Source of the DNA: Solirubrobacter soli DSM 22325 | Lineage (GTDB): Bacteria > Actinomycetota > Thermoleophilia > Solirubrobacterales > Solirubrobacteraceae | Direction of reading: 5' to 3' | Length of the DNA stretch: 64,000 bases | Assembly (NCBI RefSeq): GCF_000423665.1 | Contig: NZ_KE384071.1 | Location: forward strand, 1 to 64,000 | Part shown: piece after piece, positions 41,289 through 50,830 of the stretch | Position numbering within the stretch: position 1 is the stretch's first letter | How the letters are laid out: each line of letters begins with the position of its first letter | Made by a program: the position numbers and the translations under genes | The notes under the pieces: generated by a model | What the model saw: only the letters and a program-made list of their open reading frames with translations | Databases searched by the model: none | Told to the model about the DNA's origin: nothing

Positions 41289-44200
41289 ATGGCCGACGAG
41301 ACTCCCCCCGACTCCCCCCGCAAGCCCGTCCGCATGGGCCTCCGCGTGGTCGCCCGCCACAGCGCCGGGCGCTACGGCGGTCGCGCGCTCGCGCGTGAAG
41401 TGGCCGAGTCGCACCGGCCCAAGCACCTCGACGCGTCGACGCGCCTCTCGCGCTCCGCGTCGCTCGCCCCGCCCGCCCCTCCCGCTCCGCCCTCGGCGGC
41501 CGCGCCGGCTCCCGCTCCCGCTGCTCCCGCCGCCCCTTCGGCTCCTGAGGCGCCGAGCGCCCCGGCCGCCGGGGACACCGGCTACATGCGCCCGGACTGG
41601 GTGCCGACGAGCATGAGCGACTTCGCCGCCCAGTGGATGTTCGGCGACCAGCAGGCCGCGAGCTCGGACCTGATCTCCATGGCCCAGGCCGAGAAGATGC
41701 CCGAGCCGACCAAGGAGCAGCGCGTCGCGCGCTTCATCGCCCGAGGCGGGTTGGAGCGCTCCCGCGGCGCCCGCATCGTCGAAGGCGCCGGCACCGGTGC
41801 ACCGGTCAGCGACGAGGAGCTCGGCATCGCGCGCACGGCCGCGTCCGAGGAGGAGCCCGCGGCGCCGCGGCGCCTCTCGTCGCGCCCGCCGGCCGAGGCT
41901 CCCGCCTCCGTCGCCCGCGCGGTCGACACGTCGAGCCCCGCCGCCCCCGCGATCCCCTCGCCGAGCACGCCGTCGATCGCGCGCACCCCGGCCGAGGACC
42001 TCTCGGCCGACGAGCCGCCGGCCCCGACGGAACGCACCGTCGCGCGTCGCCTCTCGACGCGCCCGATCACTCCGTCCGTCGCCCGCACCCCGGCAGCCGA
42101 CGCCCCGACGCCCGCGCCGGACGAGGGGACGCCGGCCTCCTCGATCTCCACGTCGGCCCCGTCGATCGCCGACGCCCCGGCCGCCGAATCGCCGACCTCC
42201 TCGTCGAGCGCGTCGATCGCCCGCACCCCGGCCGACCCCGCGCCGGACCTGCCCGAAGCGGACGAGCCGCCGTCGCCGTCCGCCCCGTCGATCGCGCGCA
42301 CGCCCGCGGCCACCTCGGGCCCGGCTATCGCGCGCACGCCCGCGGCCGGCACGCCCGCCGCGCCGACGTCTCTGTCCGGCCCGTCGATCGCGCGCACGCC
42401 CGCCGACACGCCCGCCACGCCGACGTCGTCGTCCGGCCCGTCGATCGCGCGCACGCCCGCCGCCGACACGCCCGCCACGCCGACATCGTCGTCCGCCCCG
42501 TCGATCGCGCGCACGCCCGCCGACACGCCCGCCACGCCGACGTCGTCGTCCGGCCCGTCGATCGCGCGCACGCCCGCCGCCGACACGCCCGCCACGCCGA
42601 CATCGTCGTCCGCCCCGTCGATCGCGCGCACGCCCGCCGACACGCCCGCCACGCCGACGTCGTCGTCCGCCCCGTCGATCGCGCGCACGCCCGCCGACAC
42701 GCCCTCGTCCCCGCCGGCCTCGTCGTCGGGCCCGGCCATCGCGCGCACGCCGGCCGCCGACACGCCCGCCACGCCGACGTCGTCGTCCGGCCCGTCGATC
42801 GCGCGCACGCCCGCCGACACGCCCGCCACGCCGACGTCGTCGTCCGGCCCGTCGATCGCGCGCACGCCCGCCGCCGACACCTCCGCCACGCCGACGTCCT
42901 CGTCCGGCCCGTCGATCGCGCGCACGCCCGCCGACACGCCCTCGTCCCCGCCGGCCACTCCGACCTCGTCCGGCCCGTCGATCGCGCGCACGCCCGCGTC
43001 ATCGCCGCCCGCCGCCGACACGCCCTCGTCGCCGCCGGCCGCGCCCGCCTCGTCCGGCCCGGCCATCGCACGCACCCCTTCGCCCGCCGCCGACGACGCG
43101 TCCGACTCGCCGACGTCCGGGCCGTCGATCGCGCGCACGCCCGCCGCCGACGCTCCCTCGCCGACGTCCGGCCCGGCCATCGCGCGCACGCCGTCGGTCG
43201 CCGAGGACGGCTCCGGCACCCCCCCGTCCCCCTCGGCCACCCCGACCTCGTCGGCCGGTCCCTCGTCGCCGGCCGCCGTCGCGCGGTCGCCGCTCGATGC
43301 GCCGCCGCCGGTCGCGTCGGCGGCGGAGCTCGACCTGCCGGCGGTGCCGACCGGTCCGGTGAAGATCTCGCGCAAGGCCGTCGCGGCCGAGCCGCCGCGG
43401 CCGGTGGTGCGGCGTGTCGCGCGCAGCGTCGAGCCGCCGATCATCCCCGTCGAGCCGGCTGCGGCCGAACCCGAGCCGGAGCAGGTCGCCGAGACGCTGC
43501 CGGTGCCGTACGTCGCCCGGACGGAGGAACCGCGACGCGGGATCTTCCGGCGGATGCTCGACCGCCTGACCGGCGGCGACGACGACACGCCCGACGACGG
43601 GGACATGCCCGAGGCGGAGTTGCCCGAGGAACTGCCCGAGGCCGACGCGGACACGTCCGCGCCGACGTTGAGCCGCAGTGCGGCCGCGCCGTCGGCCGGC
43701 GCGAGCGGCCCGACGGTGAGCCGCACCGCGGCCGCCGGCGCGACGTCGCCGACCGCCGCCGGACCAACGCTCAGCCGCAGCGCCGCCGAAGGCGCGACGT
43801 CGCCGGCCACCACTGGCGGGCCGGCCCGCGCCGCGAGCGGACCGACCCTGAGCCGCAGCGCGGCCGCGGGCGCGACGTCGCCGACCGCCGCCGGACCGAC
43901 CCCGAGCAGCAGCGGCGCCGCCGGCGCGACGTCGCCGACCGCCGCCGGACCGACCCTGAGCCGCAGCAGCGCCGCCGGCGCGAGCTCGCCGACCGCCGCC
44001 GGACCGACCCTGAGCCGCACCAGCGCCGCCGCCGCGAGCTCGCCGACCGGCGCCGGACCGACCCTCAGCCGCAGCGCCGCCGCCGGCCAGACCTCGCCGA
44101 CCGCCGCCGGGCAGACGTCGCCGCCCTCCGCCGGCCCGACCCTGAGCCGCAGCAGCGCCGCCGGCGCGACGTCGCCGACCTCCGCCGGCACGGCGCGCAG

Positions 44201-45503
44201 CCGTAGCGGCGCCGCCGGCGCGACGTCGCCGACCGGCGCCGGACCGACCCTGAGCCGCAGCGCCGCCGCCGGCGCGACCTCGCCGCCCGGCGCGGGACCC
44301 GACGCCGCCGCCGGCCAGTCGTCGCCCACCGGTGCGGGACCCACCCTCCGCCGCAGCGCCGCCGCCGCGGGACCCATCGGCGCCGCCGGCGCGACCTCGC
44401 CGACCGCCGCCGGACCGACCCTCAGCCGCACCGCTGACGTGGGCGACGAGTCGGCCACGGCCGAGCCGAGCCGGAGCCGCAGCGCAGCCGACGCCTCGAC
44501 GCTGCCGGCCGACGAGGGCGACGGCTCCGCGGCTGCGTCCCCCTACGCGGGCGACGACTTCGAGGGCGACGCGGCCGCGCTGTCCGCCGACGCCTCCGGC
44601 GCGACGTTGAGCCGGAGCGCTGCCGGTGACGACGTGCCCGCGGCCCGGCCGACCGTGAGCCGCAGAGCAGGCGACGTGTCCGCCACGGGCCCCGTCCCGG
44701 CGGCGCTCAGCCGCAGCGCGGCCGCGCCGAGCGCGAGCTCGGCGGCCGGCCCGGCCCTGAGCCGCAGCACGGCCGCGCCGAGCGCGACCTCCCCGGCCGG
44801 GGGCCGCAGCGCGGCGCAGCCGTCCGCGGGCCGCGCGGCGCTGAGCCGCTCGGCCTCCCGCGCGACCGTCAGCCGCACGCCGGCTCCGCGCCCGACGGTC
44901 AGCCGCAGCGCCGCCGACGAAGACCTTGCCGGCGACGCCGGCGGCCCCGGGCTGCCCTTCGGCGACGCCGCGGCCCCCGAACTCCCGATCGATGGCGGCA
45001 CGCCGAGCCTCGCCCGCCAGGCGCTCGAGCACGCGTCCGACGGAGCGACCGCGCTCGCCCCGGCGGCGCGCCCGATGGTCAGCCGCGTCGCGCAGCCCGA
45101 GCAGCCGCGCCCGCACCTGCAGCTCGTCCGCACGGACAACACGCCCGCGCAGCCGACGATCTCGCGCGCGGCGGAGCGCCTCGCCGAGGCGACCGGCGGC
45201 GCGCTGGAGCAGGGCGAGGGCGGGCTGAGCACGGTGCACTTCCCGCCGCCGGGCAGCCAGGGGCAGCCGATCGACCTCTCCCACCAGCCGTACACGATCT
45301 CGCGCGAGCTCTCCGAAGGGGGCGGCGCGCCGGCGCCGAGCGCGCCGGCCGAGCAGCACACGCCGACCGAGCACCCGGAGACCGGCGACAAGAAGGAACA
45401 GATGGACCCTGAGACGATGTACGAGTACTTCATCGACCGGTTCAAGCGCGATCTGCTGATCGAACGCGAGCAACTCGGCCACCTGATCATCGACAACCCT
45501 TAG
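41289..45503 (+). CDS. 1404-aa repeat protein of the CIS operon (possible length determinant)
   Basis: A very long Ala/Pro/Ser/Thr-rich protein. Residues 1-220 include a conserved-looking block (YMRPDWVPTSMSDFAAQWMF then KEQRVARFIARGGLERSRG). About 225-645 holds roughly 20 copies of a 17-20-residue unit with core SIARTP. About 790-1220 holds some 15 units with core TLSRSAA. The C-terminus (about 1265-1404) is non-repetitive and ends with a charged helix, YEYFIDRFKRDLLIEREQLG. It lies between DUF6760 and tube 2, where other loci encode a poorly known protein. No other candidate tape measure is obvious, but the repeats are Pro-rich, so this role is tentative. Confidence 0.7.
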   Translation: MADETPPDSPRKPVRMGLRVVARHSAGRYGGRALAREVAESHRPKHLDASTRLSRSASLAPPAPPAPPSAAAPAPAPAAPAAPSAPEAPSAPAAGDTGYMRPDWVPTSMSDFAAQWMFGDQQAASSDLISMAQAEKMPEPTKEQRVARFIARGGLERSRGARIVEGAGTGAPVSDEELGIARTAASEEEPAAPRRLSSRPPAEAPASVARAVDTSSPAAPAIPSPSTPSIARTPAEDLSADEPPAPTERTVARRLSTRPITPSVARTPAADAPTPAPDEGTPASSISTSAPSIADAPAAESPTSSSSASIARTPADPAPDLPEADEPPSPSAPSIARTPAATSGPAIARTPAAGTPAAPTSLSGPSIARTPADTPATPTSSSGPSIARTPAADTPATPTSSSAPSIARTPADTPATPTSSSGPSIARTPAADTPATPTSSSAPSIARTPADTPATPTSSSAPSIARTPADTPSSPPASSSGPAIARTPAADTPATPTSSSGPSIARTPADTPATPTSSSGPSIARTPAADTSATPTSSSGPSIARTPADTPSSPPATPTSSGPSIARTPASSPPAADTPSSPPAAPASSGPAIARTPSPAADDASDSPTSGPSIARTPAADAPSPTSGPAIARTPSVAEDGSGTPPSPSATPTSSAGPSSPAAVARSPLDAPPPVASAAELDLPAVPTGPVKISRKAVAAEPPRPVVRRVARSVEPPIIPVEPAAAEPEPEQVAETLPVPYVARTEEPRRGIFRRMLDRLTGGDDDTPDDGDMPEAELPEELPEADADTSAPTLSRSAAAPSAGASGPTVSRTAAAGATSPTAAGPTLSRSAAEGATSPATTGGPARAASGPTLSRSAAAGATSPTAAGPTPSSSGAAGATSPTAAGPTLSRSSAAGASSPTAAGPTLSRTSAAAASSPTGAGPTLSRSAAAGQTSPTAAGQTSPPSAGPTLSRSSAAGATSPTSAGTARSRSGAAGATSPTGAGPTLSRSAAAGATSPPGAGPDAAAGQSSPTGAGPTLRRSAAAAGPIGAAGATSPTAAGPTLSRTADVGDESATAEPSRSRSAADASTLPADEGDGSAAASPYAGDDFEGDAAALSADASGATLSRSAAGDDVPAARPTVSRRAGDVSATGPVPAALSRSAAAPSASSAAGPALSRSTAAPSATSPAGGRSAAQPSAGRAALSRSASRATVSRTPAPRPTVSRSAADEDLAGDAGGPGLPFGDAAAPELPIDGGTPSLARQALEHASDGATALAPAARPMVSRVAQPEQPRPHLQLVRTDNTPAQPTISRAAERLAEATGGALEQGEGGLSTVHFPPPGSQGQPIDLSHQPYTISRELSEGGGAPAPSAPAEQHTPTEHPETGDKKEQMDPETMYEYFIDRFKRDLLIEREQLGHLIIDNP
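42290..43210 (+). repeat. 57/60-bp tandem coding repeats (SIARTP units)
   Basis: About 20 near-identical units share the core CCGTCGATCGCGCGCACGCC. Two lengths, 57 and 60 bp, differ by one Ala codon and often alternate. Nucleotide identity is higher than protein constraint would need, indicating recent slippage or recombination. They are contiguous and in frame, so not CRISPR. Confidence 0.9.
43660..44450 (+). repeat. About 54-bp tandem coding repeats (TLSRSAA units)
   Basis: Around 15 degenerate units share GACCCTGAGCCGCAGC and GCGACGTCGCCGACC, encoding the pattern GPTLSRSAAAGATSPTAA. Sequence differs from the SIARTP array upstream, but the arginine-centred spacing is alike. Confidence 0.85.
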
Positions 45504-45515
45504 CGAGCGCCGTAA

Positions 45516-45986
45516 ATGCCAGGAGATTCGAAGAACTCACTCGCCAGCACGACGGCCGCAGTCCACCATTCGGCCCTCTTCAAGGTCGAGTTCCAGGGCC
45601 TGACGGTCCAGGCGGGCTACTTCGCGTCGGTCACCGGCTTCTCGTCGCAGACCGACGTGCTCGAGTACCCGGAGGGCGGCCAGAACCTGTTCGTGCACCG
45701 GCTGCCGACGCGCGTCAAGCAAGGGAATATCACCCTCAAGCGGGGCGTTGTACCGGACAGTGTCCTGTTCGACTGGTACCACAAGACCACGGTCCAGGTG
45801 GAGCCGGTGACACTGGTGATCACGCTGCTGAACACGGCGATGAAGCCGGTCCGCGTGTGGAACGTGCTCAACGCGTACCCGGTGAAGTGGACGGGCGGTG
45901 ACCTCAACGCGTCCTCGACGGAGATCCTGACCGAGACGCTGGAGATCGCCCACAGCGGCATGCAGATCCAGGCGGTGGCGGCATGA
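45516..45986 (+). CDS. Inner tube protein 2 (Pvc5-like)
   Basis: A 156-aa gp19-family tube protein, paralogous to the one at 40284. Segments: HHSALFKVEFQGLTVQAGYF then ASVTGFSSQTDVLEYPEGGQ, LPTRVKQGNITLKRGVVPDS, WNVLNAYPVKWTGGDLNASS, and the end LTETLEIAHSGMQIQ. In PVC/Afp the second and third tube proteins form the adaptor layer above the spike. ATG 45516 follows the repeat protein by 12 bp. The stop overlaps the LysM gene by 4 bp. Confidence 0.93.
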   Translation: MPGDSKNSLASTTAAVHHSALFKVEFQGLTVQAGYFASVTGFSSQTDVLEYPEGGQNLFVHRLPTRVKQGNITLKRGVVPDSVLFDWYHKTTVQVEPVTLVITLLNTAMKPVRVWNVLNAYPVKWTGGDLNASSTEILTETLEIAHSGMQIQAVAA

Positions 45987-46651
45987 CCTACACCCCCCCG
46001 CCCGGCGCCGCGAGCTTCGTCAAGGCCAAGCTGATCATCGACGGCGGCGCGACGCTCGACTGCTACTTCAACCCGACCGAGTACTCGCTCTCGAAGTCCA
46101 ACGAGTGGAAGTACAAGCCGGTCACCGGCACGAGCTTCACCGAGCCCGAGTTCGGCGGCGGCCAGCCGCGCCAGATGGAGCTGAGCCTCCTCTTCGACCA
46201 GAGCTTCCCCCCGTACAAGATGACGGTGCGCGCGGCCACGGCGGCGCTGCTGGACGCGATGGAGGTGCCGAGCGGGAAGTCCGGCGGCACGCCCACCGCG
46301 GTCCCGCCGTTCATCACGTTCCAGTGGGGCGCGCTGATCTTCAAGGGCGCGATGACGAGCCTGACGTGCTCGTACAAGCTCTTCCGCCCCGACGGCGAGC
46401 CGATCCGCGCCGACGTCAAGCTCACGCTCAAGCAGGCGGCAGAGACCGTCAAGGGCCAGAACCCGACGACCCGCGCGCAGGCCGGCTTCGGCAGCCACCG
46501 CGTGCGCGACGGCGACACGCTGCCGTCGATCTCCTACCGCGCGTACGGCGACGCCACCCGCTGGCGGCTGATCGCCGAGGCCAACGGCGTGGACAACCCG
46601 CTGCACCTGCGCCGCGGCAGCTCGCTCGCGCTGCCGGCGCTGGAGAACTGA
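45983..46651 (+). CDS. LysM-containing hub/adaptor protein (Pvc7-like)
   Basis: A 222-aa baseplate-hub protein. Residues 10-150 match the eCIS tube-initiator/adaptor family: AKLIIDGGATLDCYFNPTEY, KSNEWKYKPVTGTSFTEPEF and RQMELSLLFDQSF. Residues about 170-222 form a LysM-like tail: SHRVRDGDTLPSISYRAYGD, then RWRLIAEANGVDNPLHLRRG. In this family the LysM likely contacts the spike or hub and need not bind peptidoglycan. Overlaps with both neighbours (ATGA and TGATG) show tight translational coupling. Confidence 0.9.
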   Translation: MTYTPPPGAASFVKAKLIIDGGATLDCYFNPTEYSLSKSNEWKYKPVTGTSFTEPEFGGGQPRQMELSLLFDQSFPPYKMTVRAATAALLDAMEVPSGKSGGTPTAVPPFITFQWGALIFKGAMTSLTCSYKLFRPDGEPIRADVKLTLKQAAETVKGQNPTTRAQAGFGSHRVRDGDTLPSISYRAYGDATRWRLIAEANGVDNPLHLRRGSSLALPALEN

Positions 46652-48345
46652 TGCCCGCCGCGGCGAACGCAGAGCAGCACGTCGCCGGCATCGACGTCCT
46701 CGTCGGAGGCGCGAAGCTGGACCCGAAGTGGCGCGACGCGACCATCGAGGTCAAGGTCGTCGACAGCCTGACGCTGCCCGACGTCGCGCTCGTGCGGCTC
46801 AAGGACCCGACCGGCGACGCCGTCGACAACCACCCGATGCAGCTCGGCAAGGACCTCGAGATCAAGACCTCGGGGACCGGCGAGCGTGCAACCACGTCGA
46901 TCTTCAAGGGCCAGATCGCGGCCGTCGAGCCCGAGTTCGGCCAGCAGGGCGTCGTGATCTCGATCCGCGCCTACGACAAGGCGCACAAGCTCAACCGCCA
47001 GCGCAAGACGCGCACGTTCCAGCAGGTCTCGGCCTCGGACATGGTCGAGAAGCTCGCGGGCGAGTCCGGCCTGCAGGCCAAGGTCACGAGCACGAGCACC
47101 GTCCACGAGTTCTTCCAGCAGTCCAACGAGACCGACTGGGACTTCGCGTGGCGGCTCGCGCTGATGGAGGACTACGAGGTCGTCGTCAAGGACACGTCGC
47201 TCGAGTTCCGCCCGGCCAACAAGGCCGCGGGGTCCCCGGTCGAGCTCAAGTACCAGGACACGCTGCTCTCGTTCCGCCCGCGCATGAGCGGGGTGCAACA
47301 GCCGCAGACGGTCAACATCCGCGCCTGGGACCCGAAGAGCAAGAAGCCCATCAGCGGCACCGCCTCCAGCCCGTCGACGTCGTCGAAGCCGGGCGTGCAG
47401 CGCTCACAGGTCGCCAACGACCTCGGCGGCGGCACCACGGCGATCGCCGACCGCGTGGCGACCACCAACGGCGAGGCCAACGCGCTCGCCAAATCCACGC
47501 TGCAGCGGATGGCCGACGCGTTCTACGAGGCCGACGGCGTCGCGCGCGGCAACCCCAAGATCAAGGCCGGCACCAAGGTCAAGGTCACCGGCGTCGGCCA
47601 GAAGTTCGGCGGCGAGTTCACCGTGACCAGCTCGACGCACCATTACCGGGGCGCGACCGGCTACCAGACCATCTTCCAGATCTCCGGCCGCTCGAGCCGG
47701 ACGATCCTCGAGCTGATCCGCCCGCCGCAGGAACGCGACTGGTCGAGCACGCTCGTGGTCGGACTGGTGACCAACAACAACGATCCGGAGCAGATGGGTC
47801 GGGTGCGCGTGAAGTACCCGAGCCTCAGCGACTCCGAGGAGTCGGCGTGGGCCCGCGTCGCGACCCCGAGCACGGGCAAGGAGCGCGGCCTGCTGATGCT
47901 GCCGCAGGTCGACGAGGAGGTGATCGTCGGCTTCGAGCACGGCGACACCCGCCGCCCGATCGTCATCGGCTCGGTCTTCAACGGCAAGGACAAGCCGGGC
48001 AACGACCTCTACCAGAAGCGCGACGGCTCGTTCGCCCTGCTCTCGAACGAGAAGATCCACCAGCATTCCAAGAAGGACTTCGAGATCAAGTCCGACCAGA
48101 ACATGGTCGTCGAGATCAAGCAGGACGAGAAGCACACGGTCCAGGGGAAGTACGAGCACAACACGACCGGGACCGGCAAGCTGAAGGCCCAGACCTACAC
48201 GGTCGAGGCCGGCACGAGCATGACCGTCAAAGGCGTGTCGGTGACCGTCGAGGCCTCGGCCGCATTGACCCTCAAGGGCGCCACGGTGGACATCCAGGGC
48301 TCCGGCCCGGTGAACATCAAGGGCGCGATCATCAACATTGGTTAG
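46651..48345 (+). CDS. VgrG/gpV-type spike protein (Pvc8-like)
   Basis: A 564-aa central spike. Residues 1-360 form the gp27/gpD-like hub (VKVVDSLTLPDVALVRLKDP, FKGQIAAVEPEFGQQGVVIS, SASDMVEKLAGESGLQAKVT). An OB-fold spans about 365-460 (VGLVTNNNDPEQMGRVRVKY, WARVATPSTGKERGLLMLPQ, VDEEVIVGFEHGDTRRPIVI). The C-terminal beta-helix is built of short repeats (TVEAGTSMTVKGVSVTVEAS). ATG 46651 shares a base with the preceding stop. No PAAR tip gene was recognised nearby. Confidence 0.93.
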   Translation: MPAAANAEQHVAGIDVLVGGAKLDPKWRDATIEVKVVDSLTLPDVALVRLKDPTGDAVDNHPMQLGKDLEIKTSGTGERATTSIFKGQIAAVEPEFGQQGVVISIRAYDKAHKLNRQRKTRTFQQVSASDMVEKLAGESGLQAKVTSTSTVHEFFQQSNETDWDFAWRLALMEDYEVVVKDTSLEFRPANKAAGSPVELKYQDTLLSFRPRMSGVQQPQTVNIRAWDPKSKKPISGTASSPSTSSKPGVQRSQVANDLGGGTTAIADRVATTNGEANALAKSTLQRMADAFYEADGVARGNPKIKAGTKVKVTGVGQKFGGEFTVTSSTHHYRGATGYQTIFQISGRSSRTILELIRPPQERDWSSTLVVGLVTNNNDPEQMGRVRVKYPSLSDSEESAWARVATPSTGKERGLLMLPQVDEEVIVGFEHGDTRRPIVIGSVFNGKDKPGNDLYQKRDGSFALLSNEKIHQHSKKDFEIKSDQNMVVEIKQDEKHTVQGKYEHNTTGTGKLKAQTYTVEAGTSMTVKGVSVTVEASAALTLKGATVDIQGSGPVNIKGAIINIG

Positions 48346-48354
48346 AGTCGACCC

Positions 48355-48759
48355 GTGACGGAGATCATCGGATCCGGCCTCGCGTTCCCCCTCCAGGTCG
48401 ACCGCCGCGGCGGCATCGCCCTGGCGCGCGACGAGCAGGACATCGACCAGGCGATCCAGCTCATCCTCGGCACCGCTCCCGGTGAACGTCCCATGCGCCC
48501 CGAGTTCGGGTGCGGCGTGCACGACTTCGTGTTCGACTCGATCGACGCGAACACGGTCGGCCGGATGGAGGACGCCATTCGCACCGCGCTGGAGCGCTGG
48601 GAGCCGCGGATCGAGGTCCAGACCGTGGACTTCGACCTCAGCCAGTCCGGCAGCGGCCTGCTGACCATCGACATCGGCTTCAAGGTGCGCGCCACCAACA
48701 CCGAGCGCAACCTCGTCTACCCGTTCTACGTGATTCCTGCAGAGGAGATGGGCGAATGA
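48355..48759 (+). CDS. gp25-like baseplate wedge protein (Pvc9-like)
   Basis: A 134-aa gp25/GPW family protein. Key segments: GSGLAFPLQVDRRGGIALAR, then DIDQAIQLILGTAPGERPMR and PEFGCGVHDFVFDSIDANTV, which includes the family's EFG motif, followed by ALERWEPRIEVQTVDFDLSQ. gp25 initiates sheath polymerisation at the baseplate. GTG 48355 is 9 bp past the spike gene. TAGAGT, 6 nt upstream, could be an internal promoter. The 76-bp gap that follows holds no gene. Confidence 0.93.
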   Translation: MTEIIGSGLAFPLQVDRRGGIALARDEQDIDQAIQLILGTAPGERPMRPEFGCGVHDFVFDSIDANTVGRMEDAIRTALERWEPRIEVQTVDFDLSQSGSGLLTIDIGFKVRATNTERNLVYPFYVIPAEEMGE

Positions 48760-48835
48760 CTCGCGCTGCGCGCTCGCATTCGCTCGGAGTTCGCCTGGCG
48801 GCTCACTCCCGCGCTCTGACGAAAGGTTTGGCTTC

Positions 48836-50830
48836 GTGAGGCTCCCAGAGATCCAGCTGGACGACCGGCGGTTCCAGGATCTCGTCTCCGAGGCCAGGAC
48901 CCGCATCTCGCGTGCCTGTCCGGAATGGACCGAGCACAACGTCTCGGATCCAGGCATCACGCTGATCGAGCTGTTCGCGTGGATGACCGAGATGACGATC
49001 TACCGGCTCAACCGCGTGCCGGACAAGCTCCACGTCGCGCTGCTGGATCTGCTCGGCATCCGCCTCGACGGCCCCAGCGCCGCCACCACGAGCCTGCGGT
49101 TCAAGCTCGCCGACAAGCCGCTCGAGCCGATCCTGATCGCGGGCGGCACGACCGAGGTCGGCACGCCGCGCACGGCCACCGACGAGTCGGTGATCTTCCA
49201 GGTCGACGAGGACTTCACGATCCCCGCGATGAGCCCGGCGGCCTACGTGCTGCAGCGCCACGGCCAGGTCAAGGACGTCGGCGTGGCCGACGGCGAGGCG
49301 CGCCCGACGGGTTCGGACCAGCTCGCGTTCGGCTCCCCGCCGCAGGTCGGCGACGCGCTGTACCTCGGCTTCGAGGAGCCGCTGGACCGGCTGATCGTGC
49401 AGATCGACGTCGAGGCCTCGATGGCCCGCGGCGCGGGCGTGAACCCGGAGGACCCGCCGCTGCGCTGGGAGGTCTCGCAGGCCGACGGCCAGTGGACCCC
49501 CGCGACCGTGCTCGAGGACCTCACCGGCGGCTTCAACTATGGCTCCGGGATCGTCGAGCTCGAGCTGCCGCCGCGTTCGGTCGTCGCGCCGCTCGGCGGG
49601 CACCGCCTGCACTGGCTGCGCTGCCGGATCGCGGAGACGAGCGTCTCCGGCCGCAGCGGCGCGAGCTACTCGCACGCGCCGGAGGTCTACCGGATCAGCG
49701 CCGCCCCGATGGGCGCCCGCCTGCCCTCCACCCACGCCGCCCGCATCGAGCGCGAGATCCTCGGCGTCTCGGACGGCACCCCCGGCCAGAACTTCCCGCT
49801 GCGCCACCAGCCGGTGCTCAAGCTGACGACGGGCGAGACGCTCGAGATCCAGGACCCGGAGACGGGCGACTGGTCGCGTTGGGAGAGCCGCCCGGACTTC
49901 GTCGGCTCGACGGAGTTCGACCGTCACTTCGTGCTCGACCTGGTCAGCGGCGAGGTCGAGCTCGGCCCGGCGATCCGCGAGACCCACGGCGGCTGGACGC
50001 AGTACGGCCAGGTCCCGCCCAAGGGCGCGATCCTGCGCTTCACCAGCTACCGCCACGGCGGCGGCCGCGAAGGCAACGTCACGGCCAACACGCTGAGCGT
50101 GCTCAAGAGCACGATCGCCGGCATCGACACCGTGAGCAACCCGGACGCCGCGGTCGGCGGCGTCGACGCCGAGATCATCACGCACGCCCGGCAGCGCGCC
50201 TCGATGGAGATCCGCTCGCGCTACCGCGCGGTCACCGCCGAGGACTTCGAGTTCATGGCCGGCGAGGCGAGCCCGCGCGTCGCGCGCGCCGTCTGCATCC
50301 CGCCGCGCGACGGCGGCGCGGTGCCGCTGCACCTCGTCCCGCGGATCTATCCGGCCGACCGGCGCCTGGAGTGGGCCGAGCTGATGCCGGAGGAGGACCT
50401 GCTGACCGAGGTCGCGGAATACCTCGACGACCGCCGCCTGATCGGCACCACGGTCGAGCTCAAGCCCTGCCGCTACCGCGGGCTGAGCGTCGTGGTCAAC
50501 CTGCAGGCGCGTCCGCTTGCGGACACCGCGCGCGTCGAAGAGGACGTCGCGCACGCGCTCTACACGTACCTGAACCCGCTCGTGGGCGGGAATCCGACGG
50601 GTCCCGGCCAGGGCTGGCCGTTCGGGCGGGCGCTCAACCAGGGCGAGCTTTACGGTGTCGTCCACGCCGTCGACGGCGTCGAGTTCGTCCGCATCCTGCG
50701 CCTCTACGAGACCAACTTGGAGACGGGCGAGCAATCCGCGAAGCCCGCCGGCACGCATATCGTCCTGGAGCCGGACGAGCTGATGGCGTCGGGCCTGCAC
50801 ATCGTCAAGGCGACGCACCGCGAGGACTAG
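48836..50830 (+). CDS. Baseplate J-like protein (Pvc11-like)
   Basis: A 664-aa baseplate wedge protein. The start shows the J/gp6 signature: LPEIQLDDRRFQDLVSEART, EWTEHNVSDPGITLIELFAW then MTEMTIYRLNRVPDKLHVAL. The middle is beta-rich. The C-terminal region has GGVDAEIITHARQRASMEIR, SRYRAVTAEDFEFMAGEASP and GRALNQGELYGVVHAVDGVE, typical of gpJ domains. It forms the wedge linking spike and sheath. GTG 48836 is preceded by GAAAGG. It shares its last base with the next start. Confidence 0.93.
   Translation: MRLPEIQLDDRRFQDLVSEARTRISRACPEWTEHNVSDPGITLIELFAWMTEMTIYRLNRVPDKLHVALLDLLGIRLDGPSAATTSLRFKLADKPLEPILIAGGTTEVGTPRTATDESVIFQVDEDFTIPAMSPAAYVLQRHGQVKDVGVADGEARPTGSDQLAFGSPPQVGDALYLGFEEPLDRLIVQIDVEASMARGAGVNPEDPPLRWEVSQADGQWTPATVLEDLTGGFNYGSGIVELELPPRSVVAPLGGHRLHWLRCRIAETSVSGRSGASYSHAPEVYRISAAPMGARLPSTHAARIEREILGVSDGTPGQNFPLRHQPVLKLTTGETLEIQDPETGDWSRWESRPDFVGSTEFDRHFVLDLVSGEVELGPAIRETHGGWTQYGQVPPKGAILRFTSYRHGGGREGNVTANTLSVLKSTIAGIDTVSNPDAAVGGVDAEIITHARQRASMEIRSRYRAVTAEDFEFMAGEASPRVARAVCIPPRDGGAVPLHLVPRIYPADRRLEWAELMPEEDLLTEVAEYLDDRRLIGTTVELKPCRYRGLSVVVNLQARPLADTARVEEDVAHALYTYLNPLVGGNPTGPGQGWPFGRALNQGELYGVVHAVDGVEFVRILRLYETNLETGEQSAKPAGTHIVLEPDELMASGLHIVKATHRED

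Noticed and set aside
42290..43210. Possible CRISPR array
   Set aside because: Units are contiguous, in frame, of alternating 57/60 bp, with no unique spacers and no cas genes.
41582..44458. 958-aa minus-strand ORF over the 1404-aa repeat gene
   Set aside because: It only mirrors the tandem repeats. The plus frame has conserved ends, operon overlap context and the correct position in the CIS order.
48760..48835. Small gene between gp25 and baseplate J
   Set aside because: Only 76 bp; the short frame starting ATGACTCGCGC has no family character and runs into the J gene ribosome site.
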